Positions 26,068 through 34,683 are shown, numbered from the stretch's first letter. The stretch: DNA of 64,000 bases from Acuticoccus sp. MNP-M23 (GCF_031195445.1 NZ_CP133480.1:1474001-1538000); one strand, 5' to 3'. Notes: a model not told the origin generated them from the sequence alone. Program-made: numbers and translations.

Positions 26068-27348
26068 ATGGACATTGATTTCACGAGCCTTGCCGCTCCG
26101 CTTGCGGACGGCAGCGACGGCCCCGACCTTGGCGACGACCCGCAATTTGCCCAGTTCGAAGCCGACATCGAAGGCTTCCTGCCCACCAAGGCCGACGACT
26201 TCTATTTCGGCTTCCGCAAGATCAACCCGGATCTGGACACGTTCGGCGCGCGGACCCTTGCCCTCCTCGATCGCAGCCGGGACGTCCGCCTGCTGGTGGC
26301 GCTGGCCAAAATCGCCGCGCTGCAGGCAAGCCTCCCCAACACCGCCGCCGCAATGGCGCTCATCCGCCACTATCTCACCGAACGGTGGGACACCGTGCAG
26401 CCGGAAGCCGGCGAGAGCGTCCACATCCTGCGCGGCGTGGCGGTGGAACGGCTCGACGAGTTCGCGGCCTTTGTCCTGCCGCTGCAATACACACCGCTGG
26501 TGTCGGACCGGAACGGGCAGGTCTGCTACCGCGACCATGCGGTGGCCAGCGGTGCCCTCAGCGAACGCGAAGGCGACAGCCACCCCAGCCAGTCCGACAT
26601 CGAACGCGTTCTCGCCCGCTGCGACCTCGACGTGCTGGTGGCCGCACGCGACACAGCCGCCAGCATGGTGGACGATCTTGCCGCCATCACCCTCCTCTGG
26701 GCCGCGCGCGACACCGACCCCTCCAGCCTCGTCTTCAGGCGTCTTGCGCCAATGCTGGAGAAGATGGCGGCCTTCCTCGACGGATCGGTTGCCAACCGCG
26801 ATCCCGCCCTTGCCAAAGCCGCCCCGGAGGACGAGACCGCAGAGGATCCGGCGGCTCCCGCGGCGGACGCCGGCGCCACCCCGTCCATCGGCACCGTCCA
26901 GACCTTGTGGGACGCCAAGGCCGCCCTCATCGCCGCCTCCCGCTATTTCGAGCACAACGAACCCTCAAGCCCCGCCTTCCTCCTCTTGAAGAAGTCGCAG
27001 GCGCTGATCGGCCTCACGTTTCCGCAACTGATCCAGCAGATTGCGCCCGATGCGGTCTATTCCACCGCCATCCCGCTGCCGGGCCGCAAGCGGATCTCGC
27101 TTCCCATGGAAAAGCTGACCGAGGAATTCGCCTACGTCGAAGTGGAAGCGGCGGAGGAGCAAAGCCCCACCCAGGACTATGCGGCGCCGGACCGGGCAAG
27201 TGCCACGGCGCTGCTGTCCGAAGTCGCCCGCTGGTACAGGGTGAGCGAACCGTCCAACCCGATCCCGCTTCTGCTCGATAAAGCCCGCGAACTGATGTCG
27301 AAGGATTTTGCATCGCTCCTCACCGAACTGACGGTGCCGGACGCATGA
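26068..27348 (+). CDS. tssA: T6SS assembly protein TssA (ImpA family)
   Basis: A 426-residue protein. The ImpA N-terminal domain is visible at ~1-115 (GFRKINPDLDTFGARTLALLDRSRDVRLLVALAKIAALQ, then IRHYLTERWDTVQPE). The C-terminal segment shows the TssA signature SRYFEHNEPSSPAFLLLKKSQALIG at ~291-315 and a second copy WYRVSEPSNPIPLLLDKARELM at ~389-410. TssA guides priming of the baseplate and sheath polymerisation. The duplicated C-terminal motif is noteworthy. It stands 93 bases after the OmpA gene and 18 bases before the PAAR gene, next to ribosome site GGAG. It is the last tss gene of the run. Confidence 0.92.
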   Translation: MDIDFTSLAAPLADGSDGPDLGDDPQFAQFEADIEGFLPTKADDFYFGFRKINPDLDTFGARTLALLDRSRDVRLLVALAKIAALQASLPNTAAAMALIRHYLTERWDTVQPEAGESVHILRGVAVERLDEFAAFVLPLQYTPLVSDRNGQVCYRDHAVASGALSEREGDSHPSQSDIERVLARCDLDVLVAARDTAASMVDDLAAITLLWAARDTDPSSLVFRRLAPMLEKMAAFLDGSVANRDPALAKAAPEDETAEDPAAPAADAGATPSIGTVQTLWDAKAALIAASRYFEHNEPSSPAFLLLKKSQALIGLTFPQLIQQIAPDAVYSTAIPLPGRKRISLPMEKLTEEFAYVEVEAAEEQSPTQDYAAPDRASATALLSEVARWYRVSEPSNPIPLLLDKARELMSKDFASLLTELTVPDA

Positions 27349-27366
27349 TCGAAGGAGTTTTGACCG

Positions 27367-27861
27367 ATGGGTAAGCCCGCTGCACGGGTCGCCGACAATG
27401 TCGTCCACCCGATTCCCCCTGCCCTCGCACCCGGCCCCGGATCGGTGACCGTGCTGATCGGCGGCAAGCCCGCCTGGCGCGGGGTGATGGCCGCCGTTGC
27501 CGCAGGCCTTCAGGCCGCCAAGCAGGTGAGCGATACCACCATCCAGGTGGCCGAAACCGCCACGCTGGCCGCCGCCGGAACGCCGGGCGCCCCCGCCGCC
27601 AAGGCGGCCGAAGAGACCACCAAGGCCGCTGCCGCCGCCACCATGGGCTCGACCATCTCCAGCGCGGCCGGCATGGCGGACAAGCACATGTGCGGCACGC
27701 CGCTGCCGATCCCGCCGCACGGCGTGGGCGTCGTCATCAATGGCAGCCCCACCGTGCTGATCAACAACCTGCCCGCCTGCCGGATGGGCGACACGCTGCT
27801 GGAAGCCGTCGGCCCGCCAAACAAGATCGTCTCCGGCGACTTCACCGTGTCGATCGGCTAG
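27367..27861 (+). CDS. T6SS PAAR-domain spike protein
   Basis: A 164-residue PAAR-repeat protein. The N-terminus (KPAARVADNVVHP, VTVLIGGKPAWRG) starts the PAAR cone. An Ala-rich helical insertion (~43-98, amphipathic, many Ala) follows, then the fold resumes with MCGTPLPIPPHGVGVVINGSPTVLINNLPACRMGD and ends SGDFTVSIG. PAAR proteins sharpen the VgrG tip and may carry effectors; here no effector domain is fused. The insertion splits the PAAR sequence, a layout known in some families. Its stop overlaps the convergent exporter gene by 4 bases, marking the end of the T6SS block. Confidence 0.9.
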   Translation: MGKPAARVADNVVHPIPPALAPGPGSVTVLIGGKPAWRGVMAAVAAGLQAAKQVSDTTIQVAETATLAAAGTPGAPAAKAAEETTKAAAAATMGSTISSAAGMADKHMCGTPLPIPPHGVGVVINGSPTVLINNLPACRMGDTLLEAVGPPNKIVSGDFTVSIG

Positions 27862-28601
27862 AAGAACAGCGCTTCGACCACCAGCCGCGAGGCGACCACG
27901 GCGAGGATCGCCAGCATCACGGTATCGAACGTCTTCTTCGAGAAGCGTTTTGCCAGCGCCGCGCCGATGGGCATGCCGCCGAACACCGGAATGCAGGCGA
28001 GCAGGCTGACGCCGAAGAGCTGCGGCGTCATCACGCCGAGCCCGTAAAGGGTCGGGATCTGCGTGATCGACGTCATTGCGAAAAACACCGACACGGTGGC
28101 GATGAACCGCGCCCGCTCCATCTTCATCGCAGTCAGAAAGGTGAGCGAGATGGGCGCCGAAAGCCCCGCCGCCCCCTGCAACATTCCGCCCAGAAAGCCG
28201 GCCGGCGCCACAATCCGCCCCGCCGCCCGCTCCGAAAGCTGCCATTCCGGCCGCAAGAGGCGGAACACGATATAGAGGAACACCAGCGCGCTCACAGACG
28301 TCATCAGGAATTCCGACGGCAGCGTCACCAGGAGCAGGGAGCCGAGAATCGTGCCCACCGACGCCATCCCGGCGAACCACCACACGAAACTTTTGGACCC
28401 CTGCGATCCGCGATAGCGCCACCCTTGCCAGATGTTGGACAGCAGCGAAGACGTGGTGAACACCGCCACCGCGAGCGGCACATCGTAGATCAGCGCCAGC
28501 ACCGGCACTGCGACGATCGGCGCCCCAGCCCCGGTGGCCCCCTTCAGGATGCCGCCGATCAACAGACCGATCGCCCCCGCGAGCCAGCCGTACTCCTCCA
28601 T
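27858..28601 (-). CDS. Sulfite exporter TauE/SafE family membrane protein
   Basis: A 247-residue polytopic inner-membrane protein with about eight hydrophobic segments. TauE/SafE signatures are the paired repeats: IGGILKGATGAGAPIVAVPVLAL at the N-terminus and GGMLQGAAGLSAPISLTFL in the second half. The family exports sulfite, sulfoacetate or related organosulfur anions. It is transcribed towards the T6SS PAAR gene, with a 4-base tail overlap, and is divergent from the sterol-desaturase-like gene. A periplasmic rhodanese gene lies 1 kb away, which is compatible with sulfur metabolism but does not prove it. Confidence 0.88.
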   Translation of the reverse strand: MEEYGWLAGAIGLLIGGILKGATGAGAPIVAVPVLALIYDVPLAVAVFTTSSLLSNIWQGWRYRGSQGSKSFVWWFAGMASVGTILGSLLLVTLPSEFLMTSVSALVFLYIVFRLLRPEWQLSERAAGRIVAPAGFLGGMLQGAAGLSAPISLTFLTAMKMERARFIATVSVFFAMTSITQIPTLYGLGVMTPQLFGVSLLACIPVFGGMPIGAALAKRFSKKTFDTVMLAILAVVASRLVVEALFF

Positions 28602-28735
28602 AAACCCCCGTCCAATCTCCCGGATTCCGGCTGCCGCGCGTTTCGTGCAACGCTGGGCGTCGCTGTCCGGCGCTTTCGTTTTTGTCGTCTATCGTTTAGT
28701 GCCAGACGTGCGGCGTTGTCGAAGTGGAGTCCACC

Positions 28736-29536
28736 ATGTCGGGCCTTGTTGAAAGCTTTGCGGATTTTTCGCTGCTCTGGGCGCTGACCTATGCACTCAC
28801 GTTCGGCTCATACCTGATTTTCGGCGTCCTGTTTACCGCATGGGCCAACCACCATCCCGAACGCAAGATCCAGCCGCGCCGGGACGGCCTGAAACGACGC
28901 AACAAGGAAATCGCGGCGAGCGCGCGGTCGCTCATCGTCACATGCGCCTGCTTTGCCGGCGGCCTGCACCTTGCGCTGCGTGGCTACACCCTGTTCGACC
29001 CGCTGGCGCTCACCTGGTGGTCCGCGCCCTTGATGTTCGGCGCCTCGGTGGTCCTGTTCGACACGTGGTTCTACTGGGTCCACCGCCTCGGCCACACCGG
29101 CGCCTTCAAAAAGTGGCATCTCCTCCACCACCAGTCGGTCGCCCCCACGGTGTGGAGCAATTATTCCGATACCTTCTTCGATGCCTTCACCCAGCAGAGC
29201 TATTTCCTGTTCATGCCGCTGATCGCGCCGTTCTCGCCGTTCGTGTTCGTCGCGCACCGGGTGTTCGACCATTTCAACGGCATGATCGGCCATTCCGGCT
29301 TCGAGTTCGCGGCCGGGCCGTCCTCGCGCGCGCCATGGCCGCTGGCATCGGTGACGTTCCACGATCTTCACCACTCGACGTTCAACTACAATTTCGCCAA
29401 CCATTTCTCGGTCTGGGACCGGGTGATGGGCACCGTCCATCCGAGGTATGACGACGCCGTGGTGGCCATGGAGACGCGCGTTGCCGGTGGCGACGCGCCC
29501 GAACCGCGCGACGTCGCCCTCTCCCGCGACATCTGA
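28736..29536 (+). CDS. Sterol desaturase / fatty acid hydroxylase family protein
   Basis: A 266-residue integral membrane di-iron protein. The histidine clusters are HRLGH, HLLHH, HRVFDHFNGMIGHSG and HDLHHSTFNYNFANHF, as expected for ligands of a di-iron centre, with hydrophobic helices before and between them. Members hydroxylate or desaturate lipids such as sterols, carotenoids or fatty acids at the membrane; the substrate here is unknown. Start ATG 28736 has GGAG 6 bases upstream; a GTG at 28724 overlaps this ribosome site and is less likely. It reads away from the divergent TauE/SafE gene. Confidence 0.9.
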   Translation: MSGLVESFADFSLLWALTYALTFGSYLIFGVLFTAWANHHPERKIQPRRDGLKRRNKEIAASARSLIVTCACFAGGLHLALRGYTLFDPLALTWWSAPLMFGASVVLFDTWFYWVHRLGHTGAFKKWHLLHHQSVAPTVWSNYSDTFFDAFTQQSYFLFMPLIAPFSPFVFVAHRVFDHFNGMIGHSGFEFAAGPSSRAPWPLASVTFHDLHHSTFNYNFANHFSVWDRVMGTVHPRYDDAVVAMETRVAGGDAPEPRDVALSRDI

Positions 29537-29612
29537 CCGGGCGCTTGTCACCGCAGGTTTTTCTATTATGTGCAGTGGCACGAATAGAAAAACCCTATAC
29601 GGAGACGCTCTT

Positions 29613-30497
29613 ATGAAACGCATTCTCCTTACCGCGATGGCGGCTGCCCTTGCCGCCAGCAGTGCGCAGGCCGCCGGCGACTGGCAGAAGCTTCTCACCC
29701 CGTCCGATCTTGCCGCGCTGGACGGCGTGACCATCGTCGACATCCGTTCGCCTGACGATTACGCCGCCGGCCATGTCGCCGGTGCCGTCAACGCGCCCTA
29801 CGGCAAGTGGCGCGGCCCGGCGGACAACCCCGGCGCCGTCATCGGCGACGCTCAGCTCACCGAAGTGCTGCAAAATGCGGGCCTCGACCACCAGGACAAG
29901 GTGGTCGTCGTGTCGTCCGGCGCGAACCAGACCGACTTCGGCGCCGCAGCCCGTGTCTACTGGACCCTGAAATCCGCAGGCTTCCCCGAGATCGCCATTC
30001 TGAACGGCGGCATCGCGGGCTGGACTGCCGAAGGCGAGCCGCTCTCAACCGACGCAGTTGCGGTTGCCCCCCATGACGAGACGTTCACCCTGTCGGACAA
30101 ATGGATGGTCGAGGCCGGCGACGTCGCCTCCATCGTCGCCGGCGAGAGCAAAGGCACGTTGATCGACGCACGGCCAGACCCCTTCTTCAAGGGCGAGACC
30201 AAGCACAAGGTCGCTGCGAAAGCCGGTACGCTGAAGGGCGCCGAAAGCCTGCCCTTCGCAAACTGGTTCGATGGCGACGACGTGAAGATCACCAATGCGT
30301 CGCACGCCGCCGACCTTGCAACCGGCCTCGGCGCGGATGAGGGCGATGAGATCGTCTCCTTCTGCAACACGGGCCATTGGGCGGCGACCAACTGGTTCGC
30401 CCTGTCCGAGCTTGCCGGCAAGGACAACGTGAAGCTCTACCCGGAGAGCATGGTCGGCTGGGTCAAGAATGGCGGCGAGGCCGTCCCCGGCGAGTAA
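29613..30497 (+). CDS. Periplasmic tandem-rhodanese sulfurtransferase
   Basis: A 294-residue protein with a signal peptide (~1-21, AAALAASSAQAAG) and two rhodanese domains (~25-135 and ~150-290). The first starts LAALDGVTIVDIRSPDDYAAGHVAGAVN and lacks an active-site Cys. The second has the catalytic Cys at ~251 in SFCNTGHWAATNWF. This is the thiosulfate/3-mercaptopyruvate sulfurtransferase layout, exported to the periplasm. GGAG lies 8 bases before ATG 29613. A longer in-frame extension upstream overlaps the previous gene and is rejected. It is followed by a structured repeat. Confidence 0.92.
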   Translation: MKRILLTAMAAALAASSAQAAGDWQKLLTPSDLAALDGVTIVDIRSPDDYAAGHVAGAVNAPYGKWRGPADNPGAVIGDAQLTEVLQNAGLDHQDKVVVVSSGANQTDFGAAARVYWTLKSAGFPEIAILNGGIAGWTAEGEPLSTDAVAVAPHDETFTLSDKWMVEAGDVASIVAGESKGTLIDARPDPFFKGETKHKVAAKAGTLKGAESLPFANWFDGDDVKITNASHAADLATGLGADEGDEIVSFCNTGHWAATNWFALSELAGKDNVKLYPESMVGWVKNGGEAVPGE

Positions 30498-30521
30498 GCC
30501 AACGCCCAACGCACGTCGCGG

Positions 30522-30732
30522 GAGGGATCGGGCCGGGTCAAGGGCGCCGCAGGCGGGCGGAGCCTTCACCCTTGACGCGGTCCGAGCCCGGCACACGCTT
30601 GCATCAGGGGATCAGAACAGCCGGTCGCAAAGCGTCCGTCTGATCTGACCCCTGCCACGTGGCGAACGGGAGGGAGCACGAGGGAGGAAATCCCTCGTCT
30701 TTCAGGTGAAGAGCCGGCGCGTAGCGCCGACC
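30522..30732. repeat. Dispersed structured intergenic repeat, copy 1
   Basis: This 211-base element shares its layout with the copy at 45485-45698. It includes a 57-base stretch (30648-30704) identical in both copies. Stems visible here: an outer arm with GTCAAGGG/CCCTTGAC flanked by GGGCCG/CGGTCC; CAGGGG(A)TCAGA/TCTGACCCCTG enclosing a small CGC-AAA-GCG hairpin; CGAGGGA-GGAAA-TCCCTCG; and GGCGC-GTA-GCGCC. It fills the gap between the convergent rhodanese and malate synthase genes, so it probably folds at both transcript ends. Function unknown. Confidence 0.85.
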
Positions 30733-30740
30733 ACCCCAAT

Positions 30741-32324
30741 TCAGAGCATCCGGTAAGCCGGCAGCGTCAGGAAGGGCGACAGGCTGTCCGCCGTGGAGAG
30801 ATCGGTGAACAGCGCAATCGCGTCATCGAACCGGCCTGCGTCGTACGTCTCGGCGCCCACGTCCTCGCGCACCGCAGCCATCTCCTCCTTCAGGCAGCGA
30901 TCGAACAGCGCACGGTCGACGGTGGTGCCGTCCTCGAGCGTTGCGCCATATTTCAGCCACTGCCACAGTTGCGAGCGGGAGATTTCCGCGGTCGCGGCGT
31001 CTTCCATCAGGTTGTAGAGCGGCACCGCACCCTTCCCGCGCAGCCACGCCTCGATGTACTGGACGCCGACGCGAATGCAGTCGCGCACGCCAGCTTCGGT
31101 CTTCTGGCCCTCGTGAACCTCAAGCATCGCGGCCTGGCTCATCGTCACGTCGTCACGCTGGCGGCCCACCTGATTGGCGCCGGGCATCACGCGGTCGAAC
31201 ACCTCCATGGCGATGGGCACCAGATCCGGGTGGGCAACCCACGTGCCGTCATGGCCGTCCATGGCCTCGCGCTCCTTGTCGGCGCGGACCTTCTCCAGCG
31301 CCTGCGAATTGGCATCGGCATCGCGCCGGTTGGGAATCTGCGCCGCCATCCCGCCCATCGCGAACGCGCCGCGGCGGTGGCACTGCTTGATCAGAAGCTG
31401 CGAATAGGCCCGCAGGAACGCCTTGCCCATGATCACCTGGGAGCGGTCCGGCAGCACATAGTCGGGCTTGGCCTGCAGCGTCTTGATGAACGAGAAGATG
31501 TAATCCCACCGCCCGCAGTTGAGGCCGACGATGTGGTCCTTCAGCGCATGAAGGATCTCGTCCATCTCGAAGGCTGCCGGTAGCGTCTCGATCAGGACCG
31601 TGGCCTTGATGGTCCCGTTGGGGAGGCCGACATAGTCCTGCGCTGCGACGAAAACGTCGTTCCAGAGCGCAGCTTCGTGGTGGCTCTCCATCTTTGGGAG
31701 ATAGAAATAGGGGCCGGTGCCCTTGTCGATCTGCTTCTTCGCATTGTGGAAGAAATAAAGGCCGAAATCGAACAGCGCGCCGGAGATTGCCTCACCGTCA
31801 ACCGTGAAGTGTTCTTCCGGCAGATGCCAGCCGCGCGGGCGGACGAGGAGCACGGCCGGGTCGTCCGACAGCTTGTAGTCCTTGCCGCGATCGTCGGTGA
31901 AGTCGATCTCGTCGCGCCACAGGTCGAGCATGTTGACCTGCCCGTCCATCATGTTGGCCCATGTGGGGGACGAAGCATCCTCAAAGTCGGCCATGAACAC
32001 CTTGGCGCCGCAGTTGAGCGCGTTGATGATCATCTTGCGGTCGACGGGGCCGGTTATCTCGACGCGGCGATCCGTGAGATCAGCCGGGATCGGCGCGATC
32101 GTCCAGTCCCCTTCACGGATGTCGGCGGTTTCGGGCAGGAAGTCCGGCAGCGCGCCGGCGTCGATCGCGTTCTGGCGCTGGGTCCGCGCGGCGAGCAGAT
32201 CCACCCGGCGCTGCTGGAAGGCCCGGTGCAGCGTTGCCAGAAAGGCCAGCGCATCGGCGGTCAGAACCTCGTCATAACGCGGCGCCATCGCCCCTGTGAT
32301 CGTCACCCCGTCAAGATCTGCCAC
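30741..32324 (-). CDS. aceB: Malate synthase A
   Basis: A 527-residue enzyme condensing glyoxylate and acetyl-CoA into malate in the glyoxylate bypass (cytosol). Length and sequence fit the A isoform: TGPVDRKMIINALNCGAKVFMADFEDASSPTW, MESHHEAALWNDVF, IKATVLIETLPAAFEMDEIL, and GLNCGRWDYIFSFIKTL are its conserved core, with catalytic Arg and Asp/Glu metal ligands in these segments. Isocitrate lyase is not in the window. It is divergent from the exonuclease gene, and its 3' end faces repeat copy 1. Confidence 0.96.
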   Translation of the reverse strand: MADLDGVTITGAMAPRYDEVLTADALAFLATLHRAFQQRRVDLLAARTQRQNAIDAGALPDFLPETADIREGDWTIAPIPADLTDRRVEITGPVDRKMIINALNCGAKVFMADFEDASSPTWANMMDGQVNMLDLWRDEIDFTDDRGKDYKLSDDPAVLLVRPRGWHLPEEHFTVDGEAISGALFDFGLYFFHNAKKQIDKGTGPYFYLPKMESHHEAALWNDVFVAAQDYVGLPNGTIKATVLIETLPAAFEMDEILHALKDHIVGLNCGRWDYIFSFIKTLQAKPDYVLPDRSQVIMGKAFLRAYSQLLIKQCHRRGAFAMGGMAAQIPNRRDADANSQALEKVRADKEREAMDGHDGTWVAHPDLVPIAMEVFDRVMPGANQVGRQRDDVTMSQAAMLEVHEGQKTEAGVRDCIRVGVQYIEAWLRGKGAVPLYNLMEDAATAEISRSQLWQWLKYGATLEDGTTVDRALFDRCLKEEMAAVREDVGAETYDAGRFDDAIALFTDLSTADSLSPFLTLPAYRML

Positions 32325-32424
32325 CCTGCGCTCCTTAGGCTGTTGCGTGTCTCATCAAGTTCTGGGCTGGGATTGCCGGGTGCGCAACCTGTTTCCCCGG
32401 CCGCGATGGGCTACATTGTCCCCT

Positions 32425-33483
32425 GTGGCCAGCGTTCCGATCCTCTCCCTTTCACCCGAAGGGCTGTATTGCCCGCCCGGCGGCTTTCACATCGACCCCG
32501 TGCGCCCGGTTGCGCGGGCGCTGATCACCCACGGCCATGCCGACCACGCGAGGTCCGGCCACACCGCCGTGATGGCCACACCCGAAACGATCGGCATCAT
32601 GGCCGTGCGCTACGGCGAAGGGTTCTGCCAGACGCGGCAACCCTCGCCCTGCGGCGTCCGCACCAAAGTCGGCGACGTGACCGTCAGCTTTCACCCCGCC
32701 GGCCATTGCCTCGGCTCGGCGCAGATTCTGATCGAGCGGGGGGGCGAGCGCGCCGTGGTGTCGGGCGACTACAAGCGGCAGAGCGATCCCACCTGCGCCC
32801 CGTTCGAGCTGGTGCCGTGCGACCTGTTCGTCACCGAGGCGACCTTCGCGCTCCCGGTCTTCCGCCACCCGGACGCCGCCGGCGAGGTCGCCAAACTGGT
32901 GCAGTCGACCGCATTGTTTCCCGAACGGCCGCATCTGGTGGGGGCCTATGCGCTGGGCAAGGCGCAGCGGGTGATGGCGCTGATCCGCGCGGCCGGCCAC
33001 ACGCGGCCGATCTACCTCCACGGCGCCATGCAGCGACTCACCGAGCACTACATCGCGAGTGGACAGGATTTCGGCGAGCTTGTTCCGGTGAAGGACGTGG
33101 ACCGCAAGTCGCTCGGCGGGGAAATCGTGATGTGTCCGCCGTCGGCGCTGTCGGACCGGTGGGCGCAGCGGTTCGGCGATGCCGTCACCGCGTTCGCGTC
33201 AGGCTGGATGCGGGTGCGCGCACGGGCCCGGCAACGCGGCGTGGAGCTTCCCCTCGTCATTTCCGACCATGGCGACTGGGAGGACCTGTGCACCACCATT
33301 GTGGAGACCGGCGCGACGCAGGTGTGGGTCACCCACGGGCAGGAAGATGCCCTTTGCCACTGGGCGCGGACACAGGGGATCGACGCAAGGCCGCTGCATC
33401 TCCTCGGCTACGGCGACGAGGAAGACGACACCGCCTTGGTGGACGGCGCCTCCGAGAAACCGGCGTCCGGCGATGGCGGATGA
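32425..33483 (+). CDS. Ligase-associated DNA exonuclease (MBL/beta-CASP fold)
   Basis: A ~352-residue metallo-beta-lactamase-fold protein. The metal motif HGHADHARSGH (HxHxDH) lies near the N-terminus, with PAGHCLGSAQILIERGG and VSGDYKR following, and WVTHGQED towards the end. It matches the family annotated as ligase-associated DNA exonuclease (YSH1/CPSF-like), usually encoded beside an ATP-dependent DNA ligase and a helicase of a repair cluster. Those partners are not adjacent here. Start GTG 32425 gives a family-like N-terminus (ASVPILSLSPEGLYCP); TTG 32416 is an alternative. Divergent from aceB. Confidence 0.88.
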   Translation: MASVPILSLSPEGLYCPPGGFHIDPVRPVARALITHGHADHARSGHTAVMATPETIGIMAVRYGEGFCQTRQPSPCGVRTKVGDVTVSFHPAGHCLGSAQILIERGGERAVVSGDYKRQSDPTCAPFELVPCDLFVTEATFALPVFRHPDAAGEVAKLVQSTALFPERPHLVGAYALGKAQRVMALIRAAGHTRPIYLHGAMQRLTEHYIASGQDFGELVPVKDVDRKSLGGEIVMCPPSALSDRWAQRFGDAVTAFASGWMRVRARARQRGVELPLVISDHGDWEDLCTTIVETGATQVWVTHGQEDALCHWARTQGIDARPLHLLGYGDEEDDTALVDGASEKPASGDGG

Positions 33484-33490
33484 GCGCGGC

Positions 33491-34126
33491 CTACTGTGTG
33501 GCGTAGACGATCCGCGCGATCCACTCCACTTCGTCGCCATCCACCGCCACGTCTTCATGGTCGGGGTTGACGGCGTGGAACGCGAAATTGTCGCCTGCGG
33601 CTTCCTTCAGCACCTTCACCACGACATCGTTGTCCTTCAACTTGACCACGACGCGGTTGCCGGGGTTCGTCGGCGCGGACGGTGCGATGAACAGGATGTC
33701 GCCGTCGCGGTAAAGCGGCTCCATGGACGAGCCGACCACCGACAGGGCATAGAGCGGGTCGTGCCGTTTGTCGGGAAAGCTGACGATCCGTGGCGGTTTG
33801 GGGACCATGACAGGGTCCTCGGTGCCAGTTGGCGCAAGGTCGAACCCGGCGTGGGCTTCGCCCAGAAGCGGCACTGCAAGCGCACCGCTGCCCCCGGCGA
33901 CAGCGCCACTGCCGAACAGTTCGCCGATGTTGCTGCTGGTGGCGCGCAGGATCTTCGAGATCGATTCGGTGGACGGCCACCGCGGCCTTCCGTCGGGCGC
34001 ATACCGTTTGGATTTGTTGAAAGTGGTGGGGTCGAGCCCGGAACGGCGTGCCAGCCCGGAAGGAGACATGCCATTGCGTTCGGCGAGGGAATCAATTGCG
34101 CCCCACACATCATCGTGTGCCAGCAT
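33491..34126 (-). CDS. HTH regulator with S24 (LexA-like) peptidase domain
   Basis: A 211-residue repressor. The N-terminal HTH (~8-70, AERNGMSPSGLARRSGLDPTTFNKSK and WPSTESISKIL) is followed by an S24 domain (~105-205) with catalytic Ser in VVGSSMEPLYRDGD and a candidate Lys in RVVVKLKDND. EAHAGFD at ~90 holds a possible Ala-Gly self-cleavage site. This organisation matches phage-repressor-like and PrtR-type proteins, many of which are stable chromosomal regulators in Hyphomicrobiales. It is convergent with the exonuclease gene, 7 bases apart; no prophage genes are nearby. Confidence 0.9.
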   Translation of the reverse strand: MLAHDDVWGAIDSLAERNGMSPSGLARRSGLDPTTFNKSKRYAPDGRPRWPSTESISKILRATSSNIGELFGSGAVAGGSGALAVPLLGEAHAGFDLAPTGTEDPVMVPKPPRIVSFPDKRHDPLYALSVVGSSMEPLYRDGDILFIAPSAPTNPGNRVVVKLKDNDVVVKVLKEAAGDNFAFHAVNPDHEDVAVDGDEVEWIARIVYATQ

Positions 34127-34341
34127 ACCACCTCCACGTCTACGCCGCGAAATGCGACGGAAATCAGGCGAAGTTGCGCCAGGGTAACCACGTCCAGCCG
34201 AGTTCAGTGCCCGCTCGGATTGTGATGCAGGCCGAACGGCTTTCGCTGGAGTTCTATAGCAGCTCCCATCGTCTTACGAAACATTGAGCGCGCGGACTAC
34301 GCTCCGGTGTGCTTTGCAAAACTGGAAAATACGGGATCCCG

Positions 34342-34683
34342 ATGGATACGGTTTGGAAAATACTTTCGACAGCGCAGGCTGTACATCTTCTCCACCATAA
34401 GAACTTCGACGGTTCGGAAGACGACAAGCGAGATGGATTCATCCATCTCTCAACTTTGATCCAAATGCGGGGCACACTCGACAAGCATTTCGAGGGTCAG
34501 ACAGGACTATATGCCGTGGAACTGGCGACGAACGCTTTGGGAGATGCCCTGCGGTGGGAAGCGTCCCGCAACGGGGATTTCTTTCCCCACCTTTTTCGGG
34601 ATTTTAACATAGATGATATTGTTTCTATCCGGCCGCTGAACGGTTCCGGCAGCAACCAGATTTTTTCGTACAAAACCGCTTGA
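34342..34683 (+). CDS. DUF952 family protein
   Basis: A 113-residue protein of the DUF952 family: VWKILSTAQAVHLL, DGFIHLSTLIQMRGTLDKHF, LYAVELATNALGDALRWEASRNGDFFPHLF are family-typical. No biochemical function is established for the family. Base composition here is visibly lower in G+C than surrounding genes, and the 220-base region downstream is more AT-rich still, which suggests acquisition from another source or reduced selection. ATG 34342 is preferred to GTG 34309 because the GTG would add an unrelated 11-residue leader. The gene stands alone between the S24 regulator and asd. Confidence 0.8.
   Translation: MDTVWKILSTAQAVHLLHHKNFDGSEDDKRDGFIHLSTLIQMRGTLDKHFEGQTGLYAVELATNALGDALRWEASRNGDFFPHLFRDFNIDDIVSIRPLNGSGSNQIFSYKTA

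Noticed and set aside
27858-30497. Sulfur-oxidation operon (TauE exporter plus rhodanese)
   Set aside because: The genes are on opposite strands and separated by a lipid hydroxylase gene; no sox or tau genes are nearby, so only a loose link is stated.
33491-34126. Prophage remnant around the S24 repressor
   Set aside because: No integrase, capsid, tail, lysis gene or attachment repeat nearby; the regulator stands alone.
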